The position numbers and the translations under genes were made by a program. A DNA stretch of 64,000 nt from Pampus argenteus (lineage: Eukaryota; Chordata; Actinopteri; Scombriformes; Stromateidae): assembly GCA_036937835.1 (NCBI GenBank), contig CM072875.1, positions 22,572,501 through 22,636,500 of the forward strand. The letters are read 5' to 3'. The notes beneath the pieces were generated by a model. The model was given only the letters and a program-made list of their open reading frames with translations. It made no database searches and was not told where the DNA came from. Each line of letters opens with the position of its first letter. Position 1 is the first letter of the stretch. Of the stretch, positions 56,725-64,000 are shown one piece after another.

Positions 56725-57301
56725 TAGTGGTGGTCTTAGATTCATTTTTTAAATCTAGATTAATCTCACTAAAATTCTTGAAATTAAAATAGATTAATCT
56801 AGATTAATATAGATTAATCTAGATTAAAATGGCTCGTTCAGAATGCGAAATACCAAGTACTGACCAACAGTAAGTCTTTAAGAACGGGTTTCTTAATCCA
56901 GAGGATGCATTAGAACAGGAGCGTAAATGCATCACTGACTGCTTATATCAAAGGGATGCTTTGTGTTCAGGTGGTATTTGAGACTGGAAGAACTCCTACA
57001 GTAAACCAACTCATTGCATAAGGTGAACACACGTGGCTGCATCATGATAGACTAACGTTTGGTAGTTCAGTAATTCACAGGCGCAGAGGTTCGAAAACTA
57101 GTTCTCGCCCCCTACAATGCAAATATGTATACATCCGCGCTAAAATATCACATTGAAAGTCATCAGTTTGCTTATTATAGGACCCAGCTCCAAACCCAAT
57201 TTTGATAATAGATTAACGGCGGTATTTTTATATCGCTCGATAAGAGTCTCACATTATCGCAGCGCGTTAACGGTGTTATCGGCGTTAACGGCCCACCACT
57301 A
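56725..57301. mobile_element. hAT-like non-autonomous element with 8-bp target-site duplication
   Basis: Terminal inverted repeats TAGTGGTGG and CCACCACTA bound a 577-bp element. It is flanked by the perfect 8-bp direct repeat GTTTCTAT (56,717-56,724 and 57,302-57,309), the hallmark of hAT insertion. The interior has AGATTAATC repeats near the left end and GTTAACGGTGTTATCGGCG near the right end, and no transposase. It ends 30 bp from the adhfe1 stop codon. Confidence 0.9.
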
Positions 57302-57330
57302 GTTTCTATATTAAAATCCTGAAACTGTCT

Positions 57331-57863
57331 TCAGTATAGCTTCATGGAGGCTTCAAACAGCTCAGCCAGGTCCTCCTCAGTGTGTTCTCTGGGAGACAGT
57401 TTGGTCACTCGCTCCTGAAAAGAAATAACTCAAATGTACTGGAACAAGAATCCCTTAAAATCCAAATCTACTTATCCTCAATAATCAACATTTTTCATGA
57501 AATAATGCATTATCTAAGTTAAGGGGTTTTTGAAGAGTAAAGGGCTTTAGGATTACATCAATATTTTTCACCCTAATTGAATGTGTGAATTAAAGGATGC
57601 ATGTTATTTAGATAAAGGGTTTCTGCCAACCCCTTAAAAAGCCCTTAAACTGCAGAAAATCTATTAAAAATACAATAGTCAAATATGCATTGATGAATTA
57701 TTTATCTTAATTTGCATCTTAATATAAAAATGGATCTTTTAAGGTACAAATTAAGGATTAACAGTAATGTTAGTTAGGGTTAGGTTTACATTAATTATCT
57801 CTTTAGGATCCATTTAAACACCATCATTACATTTTCTAATTTCCAATTTTGGGATTAATAAAG

Positions 57864-57927
<64 letters not shown>

Positions 57928-60905
57928 ATTATTAACACGTAAATTAACAGTATTTTATAAAATGATCATAAAATAGATATAAAGTTAAAGGATGCGTACA
58001 GACCTGAGGGATGGTTCCTTTGACCAGGGCTGGGATGTCATCTTTGCTGTAACCCACAGCTCCCAGTCCATCCTCTACCTGCAAGTCAAACAGGAACTGA
58101 CGCAGCACATCGGCCAGGACGGCGCCGGCGTCCTCCCTCTTCACTTGTCGGATATCTGCACCTGAATGCAACACAGAGTCCGTTATAATCTCTCGGACTC
58201 ATTATCGTCTCTACATTGGACCTGCTGCTATAGGCTCAGACTGCTGGGGGACTTCCCATGATGCACTGAGCTCCTCTCTCCTCCTCCTCTCCATCTGTAT
58301 GCATTCATGTCCCATGAACACGTAACTAACTTGACCCACCCTGTCATGGATCTGGATTGTTATGGTGAATCAACAGTTAATTGCTTACATCATCATATTT
58401 GTATTATTATTATTAATATTAACCATCATTCTACTCCTATTATTAAAGTAGTTGTTATTGTAAAGTTGTTACCTCTCCCTCAACCTAACCGGTCCAGGCA
58501 GATGGCGCCACCTAGAGCCGGTTCTGCTTGAGGTTTCTTCCCATTTAAGGGGAGTTTTTCTTTGCTGCCATTATCAAGTGTTTGAACTGATGGGTCTGTG
58601 TGTACAGTGTCATGAGACAACGTTTGTTGGGATTTGGCGCTATATAAACTGACTTAGACTGAACCGAATCTCTACGTGGACACCTGTGAGTCCACCAAGG
58701 TGAACAGGTTTATGAGGTGAACGAGTACCAAGGATCTCTGCTGCATCCAGGTGACGCTCTGGACACATTGGAGCTGTAAAGTTGAAGACAGCTGGAGATG
58801 TGAGAACAACCGAAAGACCATGAGGCTGAGGACACACAGACAGACACACACACCTTAGATAAACAGCATCCTGCACATCACAGAAACAACTACATTTCAT
58901 TGCTAATGTTTAATGTATTTTCTGAACTATAACATAGAAAATACTATACTTGAGTTCCAAGCCTTTATTAAATTAACTTTCAGCCTTTATTAAATCAACT
59001 TTCAGCCTTTATTAAATTAACTTTCAGCACCGAATAAAATTACTCAATAATGCTATTAAAATAAAAGAGCCCATTTTCATTTTCATGAGGTAGATCATGT
59101 CTGAACATCTTTTCATTTGTTCCCGTTTTCTCTATCTGTGAAACGTTTCTAAATTCATGTGAACTCACCAAGTAAAAAATGATTATTAACACTTAATAAG
59201 TTTTTACTTGTCTTTTCATTTGTAATTGATGGTAAAACACATTTACCTGCTTACTACTAATTTGCAGTTCATACACTCACCACCAGAGGGTGCTCCACAC
59301 TGTAACCCTTGGCTGTGTGAGTCTTCACGTTACCAGCGATCGGATAAGACATCCCATGACTGAGAAACAAAAAGACAACACACAAACACACTCTTTATTT
59401 TTCTACATTAACATTACATGAATGTATTTAATTATGCTGATTAACAACTGCTTAATCTCTGGCATCCTATTAGGAGAGTTTTACGTTTGTTTTTAACCCC
59501 TTAAATATCCTTAATATCCAATCAAATTTATCATAGTAAATGTCAGAAATATATATTGAATTTAAATCCCATAAAATATTATTAACCAATAGTTGAAAAT
59601 ATTTCAGCCACATTTCTGAAACAATGATAAAACTGTGATGTGCATTTTTTATAGAATAAGTATTTTTAAATTATCTGTGGCTCATTTCTCACCAAAGATG
59701 AACTCCGGCGTTTCCGAAGCCAATGCCAGCGAACACGCTGGCCAGGTGCATGCTGGACCGAGCCTCCAGGTCCTCGGGGTCCCGCACCGCTCTGTAAACA
59801 AACAAACAAACAAAGATGAGATGAGGTTTCATAACATTTAATTTTTTTAAGGTTGATTTTTTTGTCCTTTTGTCTTTATTTGAGAGTGGGTGTAGACAAA
59901 CAACCTAAGAGTTGTTGAAATCTCTGGCAGAGTTCCTCAGGGAACCTGTTCAGGTCCTCTGTGGATCCAGTGAAACTTGTTTTACCGTTTCATGTACTTG
60001 GCAACCACATTGAGGGCGTGGCGGGACCAGACGTCACTGATAGGGTTGCTGCCCTGGTAGGCCGGGCGGTTGATGGGGTTGGGGGGGTAGGGGCTGCGTT
60101 GGTTGTAGGGCAGAGCGGTGTACGACTCCAGAGCATGGCTGAAGGTAAACACAGTGGACATAAAATGTCACCTTTTTCTACCTGCAGGCTGTATCAGATG
60201 ATACCTACGTTTCTTTGTTAACAACTATAAATACTACAACTAATTTGATTTATTTAGGATTTAGGATGCAAAATGAAATAAACTCACATAAACAAAATAA
60301 TAATAATAATGATACATTTAAATGAGAATAAAATAAAAATGAACATGAAATTGAAATTGAAAGCAATTTATTAATTTAGTAATAAGTAATGAAATTGAAT
60401 AAGAAAATAAAACTGCGGCTAGAGCGGTCGTCCACTAATCAGAAGGTCAGCGGTTCAATCCCCGACTCCTCCTGCTGCATGTTAAAGCGTCCTCAGACTG
60501 AACCCTGCATTGATCCTGATAGTTGCATCTGCACCATGTGTGTGAATGTGTGTGAAGGCGCAGAAACATTGTCAAGCACTTTGGACGAAATTCATTCATC
60601 ACATAGCACAGCGTCTGTCTGATAAGAACATTAACCTGAAGATGAAGTTTAGCAGAGACACCATCCTGCAGGTCAAAAGTAAGGCAGTGTTTTTAATGAT
60701 TAACAGGCTCTATTCTGTGTCACTGCTGCTGTAACTGACGAGTATTCGCTGAAGTTTTCACTCTATATGTGACCTTTGACCTGCAGGAGAGATGAACCTT
60801 TAACCTGCTGACGGCATCTTCAGGTTAGTTAATGTTTATGAGACAGACAAGAGGACAGCTGGTGATGGGGGACATTTACTCTGTCCATTATTGTTCTTAG
60901 GCTTA

Positions 60906-60937
<32 letters not shown>

Positions 60938-63736
60938 TTTCCCTGTTAAAAGGTTTTTTGGTGGGCAAGTTTTTCCTCACTAATCGAGGGTCTAAGGACA
61001 GAGGGTGTCACTCCCTGTACAGATTGTAAAGCCCTCTGAGACAAATGTATTTTGTGATTTTGGGCTATATAAATAACATTTGATTTGATTTGAATTTGAA
61101 CCGTGTTTTGGAAAACTTGATTTAAATAAATCTGTTTCATTTTTTACAGATGTTGGACAGACAGATGGTGGACAGACAGACAGATGGGGGACAGACAGAC
61201 AGATGGTGGACAGAGACAGATGGTGGACAGACCACAGCACATCGAAGCCACTGTTGGCGGCGACTCTGGCGGGCATGCTCAGTGTGTGCGTAGGATCCAC
61301 AATGCCTAGCGTGGGTCTGATGGCTCTGCTGGCGATACCTAAGCACAGAGAACCAATCAGAGCTCAGGCTGTATAACATGAAAGAGATCTGTCACTTCAA
61401 CCTTCATCTTTGTTTGCTTTAATAAATAACTGACTGAATATTTTTGTTCCGCAGTATAGAAAAACATTAATAATAATCAATAATCAATATCAATCAATAA
61501 TCATCTGGTTAATTTTTGTTTACTAAGAAAACATGCTGCATCTTGACATAAACTCAATAATTTAAACATAATAATAACAACAACAATAATAATAAACAGA
61601 AAGAGAAGAGAACATGTAACACACGTGTTAAATGATCTGTGAGTCTGGTTAAAAACACAGACTGGAGCTGCAGGTGAGTTTTTACCTGTTTTGGCCTTCA
61701 GAGGTTCGTAGTCAAAGATGGCGACTCCGGTGGTCTCGCTGCCAGTTCCTGCAGTCGTAGGAACTACAAAGTTCAAAGTTCAAAGTTCAAACTTTAACAC
61801 TTTTACAGGTAAGAAAAGAAAAGATTAAAAAAGAAGTCAACAGGTGTAAAAACAGCAAGTCACATGACAGAAACCTGCAGGTGAAGTTCACAAAACTGAC
61901 CTTTTTAAACATTTCAGTTCATTTATATTTTAATTTCAGGTTTCTGTTTAACGAATATTATTTTACTTCTATTAGTTTTGAGTTTATTATCTGGCCGGTA
62001 ATGATAATGAACTTCAGAATTAAATTGAATTAATTAATAATGAAATCTCAAAGTAAGATTGTGTAAATTATTTAATTTACTGATATTCTCACATTAAAAA
62101 AGCTATTAGCAAAGATATGTTAATAAAAATGTTGTATTTGTTTAAGAATAATGGGAGACAGTAGATCGGTTTAATTTAATGAAATAATCTAATTAAAATA
62201 TAATTTGTAATATAATTTATAAATACAACATATATACATAAACAGAATGTGATTAATTTAATTCTTGACACGTTACCTGCGATGAGCGGCTTCACAGTGC
62301 CGGTGATCGGCTTGCCTCTGCCAATCGGTGCATTGACAAAGTCCAGGAAGTCTGCGTCGGGGTGACACGCGTACAGATTGGCTGCTTTACAGGTGTCAAT
62401 CACAGAGCCCCCGCCCACCGCCACATACACGTCAAAAGACTCATTTTTAGCAAACGAGATGGCTTCTTTAAAACTGGAAACACACAAATGCACCAAGACG
62501 TCACTCTACTTACATTCATTTACATTTACACTGTAAAAATGTTTTAAAAACTGTATTAACTATTTAGAAGAACCTTTATGGCCTTGAAAAAAAGAAATTT
62601 TGCCAAAATCATGTTTTCCCGCAGAAAAAATGCCTGAATTAAATGTTAAAGCATCAGTCAGGTGTCCATATGAACAGTGACTGTAATCATTGCTCCTGTT
62701 CATACTGGCTGTTCAAAGATCTGCTTCAAATGTGCTTTCAGTGTCAGTGATGGAGGTTAAAATCCACAGTGTGTCCACACAGTCATTTAAAGTAGATGTG
62801 AAGCTTCTCTGAGGCTTCATCAGTGTGAGTTAGTCATATCAAGTGGATATCTGACACATTTACAGTCTGTTTAGCATCAAATTCCCTCTTTGTGTTTCCC
62901 TGTTGAGCTGTGGTGGAAGTATAGGAACAAAAAGAGGGACTTTGGCTCTAAAAACACTGTAACGTTGAAACATATCTGCTGGATTTGAAGCTTCATATCA
63001 GCTTCACATAAACTTTAAATCCATGTTTGTGGGTTTAGTCTCCATCATATATATATATATTATACTGTATTATACAGGGATCGTGCAGTTTTTAAGAGTA
63101 AATTTCAAGCACTCTTCACGGTACCTAAACCAAAATTGTCCAGACTCTCAAAGCCTTTATCACCACTCTAAATTGTTACTATAAATGCAATTGGAAAAAT
63201 TAAAGTTTAAATTAATTTACAACCAATCCATGGTTCAGATGTTCAGAAAATACATGAAACAATAGCACTGAAACATTGTTGTTTCTGTGATATACAAGGT
63301 GCTTTTTATCCAAGGAAGTGATTACATATGACTGCTCATTGATAGTAGTTTTAAAACATTGCATTATTTTCCTTTACTTGCAATTTTAAAGAATTCAGAA
63401 AATATCACAAACTGTATCATCATGTTTGGGAAAAGCTGCGGCAAAATCAAGTACTCTGAAATCCTGGAGGGTCTGCGAAGTTAAGACACGCTCCAATGTG
63501 TCCTGATGTAAGAAATGAAGAGACCCTGACAACCAATCAGAGAGCAGGATTTTCCCAGGCCGAACATCACCTCTGACTCACCTGCTATCAGTTGGCTCCA
63601 CCCGCACATTGTCGTAAATTTTGTAGTTGACGCCATTCTTTGTCAGAGACTCCAAGACGGCCTTCACCGGCGGGAGGCGAGACAGGTTCTTGTCCGTCAT
63701 CAGACAGACGTTTCGAGCTCCGAGGTTCTGCAGGTC
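57331..63736 (-). CDS. adhfe1: Hydroxyacid-oxoacid transhydrogenase, 3' ten exons (5' end beyond the window)
   Basis: Ten exons join in phase to 401 codons plus stop: 63736-63582, 62473-62277, 61763-61686, 61338-61233, 60138-59986, 59791-59693, 59359-59281, 58825-58729, 58161-58004, 57414-57331. The part matches human ADHFE1 from about residue 68 to the end (467 residues); the mitochondrial targeting exons lie right of the window. The enzyme is an iron-dependent group III alcohol dehydrogenase. It oxidises 4-hydroxybutyrate to succinate semialdehyde while reducing 2-oxoglutarate to D-2-hydroxyglutarate in mitochondria. Visible motifs are the nucleotide-binding GGGSVIDTCKAANLYA, VPTTAGTGSETT, the metal-ligand histidine regions GFDVLCHALESY and GNAGVHLCHGMSYP, and the end EASMKLY. 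No frame breaks are seen. The adjacent vxn and mybl1 agree with the human 8q13 order. Introns carry SINE, LINE-tail and foldback repeats. Confidence 0.97.
57853..57927. repeat. (ATCT)n microsatellite seeded on a retroelement tail
   Basis: About 17 TCTA/ATCT units directly follow CCAATTTTGGGATTAATAAA. The same tail and repeat motif occurs at about 40,723-40,768. It lies in the last adhfe1 intron. Confidence 0.9.
58490..58665 (+). mobile_element. Dispersed fish repeat tail (retroelement-like)
   Basis: The stretch GAGGTTTCTTCCCATTTAAG to GGCGCTATATAAACTGA is a widely dispersed teleost motif at the 3' end of short retroelements. A diverged relative lies at 60,945-61,095 (CCCTGTTAAAAGG to GGGCTATATAAATAAC). 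No coding part was seen. Both are in adhfe1 introns. Confidence 0.5.
60415..60600 (+). mobile_element. tRNA-derived SINE
   Basis: A tRNA-like head (GGCTAGAGCGGTCGTCCACT and GGTCAGCGGTTCAATCCCCG) is followed by a body. The body contains ATGTTAAAGCGTCCTCAG and a tail ending TGTCAAGCACTTTGGACG. It shares its head with the relic at 19,595. It is in an adhfe1 intron. Confidence 0.8.
61147..61230. repeat. (CAGA)n/GATGG short tandem array next to an adhfe1 donor
   Basis: Five or six imperfect units of GACAGACAGATGGTGGACA lie immediately intronic to the adhfe1 exon that ends at 61,233. The donor sequence GTCTGTCC is itself made from the repeat. Confidence 0.85.
62645..63047 (-). repeat. Foldback repeat family, copy D
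   Basis: It runs from GCATCAGTCAGGTGTCCATA through the central CCCTGTTGAGCTGTGGTGG to TTTGTGGGTTTAGTCTCCATCA, so most of the palindrome is present. The right outer arm is replaced by a short (AT)n run at 63,049. It lies in the adhfe1 intron between 62,473 and 63,582. Confidence 0.85.
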
Positions 63737-64000
63737 CTGCAGGAGAACCAGAGAACAACAACGCCATCAAACATTTGTGTTTTTTTATATTGAACAAACT
63801 GCTCAATGCCATTTTTTTGTATAAATATTTTCAGCTGTTTCATTTTACTGATGCAGATTTAGTGTCATACTCACTGGGGTTTTGTGGTCTCAATAGCAAA
63901 AAATAAATCTGAGATTATGACTCCTAATTCATATTTAATGTTGTATACTGAAGACATAAGAGTCCTTTAACACATTAGATGGTTTATTGTTATAAATTCT

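Noticed and set aside
60415..60455. tRNA-like sequence (also at 19,595 and 42,260)
   Set aside because: Heads are degenerate, cannot form a complete cloverleaf and are followed by SINE bodies, so they are not functional tRNA genes.

Overview
The window is vertebrate genomic DNA, most probably from a percomorph teleost. The genes are split into short exons with GT-AG introns. There are many (CA)n, (TG)n and tetranucleotide microsatellites, fish-type tRNA-derived SINEs, Tc1-like, hAT-like and RTE/L2-like elements, and proteins that read directly against human orthologues. No bacterial operons, CRISPR arrays or phage features are present. Exon joins below were worked out by hand from splice sites and reading phase. 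Orthologue comparisons rest on remembered family sequences, because no search could be run.

Layout. 1-6.1 kb: no convincing gene; microsatellites and a 0.7 kb tandem array. 6.16-6.46 kb: a CpG-rich block that may be a first exon of an unidentified gene on the minus strand. 6.8-7.6 kb: decayed RTE-type LINE. 9.3-9.9 kb: an atypical dual-specificity phosphatase (DUSP14/18 type, minus). 10.7-12.9 kb: a tandem duplication that produced a truncated and an intact copy of the intronless sft2d3. 13.5-14.1 kb: a hAT-type MITE. 14.6-40 kb: wdr33 on the minus strand. It has 20 coding exons whose lengths sum to an exact reading frame of 1,096 codons plus stop, and a probable non-coding first exon near 39.65 kb. 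36.7-38.8 kb (wdr33 intron 1): an L2/Rex1-like LINE interrupted by a Tc1-like element. 40.3-42.4 kb: transposon-rich spacer. 43.4-50.2 kb: a three-repeat Myb gene (mybl1-like, plus, 14 coding exons, 672 codons). 52.2-54.5 kb: a six-exon gene (minus) whose two ends look like vexin (vxn) but whose middle is an SH3 domain. 57.3-63.7 kb: adhfe1 (minus, ten exons; the 5' exons lie beyond the right edge).

How the genes relate. Sft2d3 and wdr33 are neighbours in human (2q14). mybl1, vxn and adhfe1 are neighbours in human (8q13) in the same relative order and orientation. The window therefore joins two conserved blocks, and the junction falls in the repeat-filled 40-42.4 kb spacer between the divergent wdr33 and mybl1 promoters. 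The genes do not form one pathway: wdr33 acts in mRNA polyadenylation, sft2d3 in Golgi/endosome vesicle traffic, mybl1 in transcription (germline in mammals), vxn in neural differentiation and adhfe1 in mitochondrial 4-hydroxybutyrate metabolism.

The most unusual signals are: the sft2d3 duplication with an 11-bp inverted templated insertion at its junction; an SH3 domain inside the vexin-like gene; inverted copies of a foldback repeat around wdr33 exons 3-4; a perfect 34-bp-arm hairpin in a wdr33 intron; a 30-bp coding minisatellite in mybl1; and an intact hAT-like element with an 8-bp target-site duplication in the presumed adhfe1 3' UTR.
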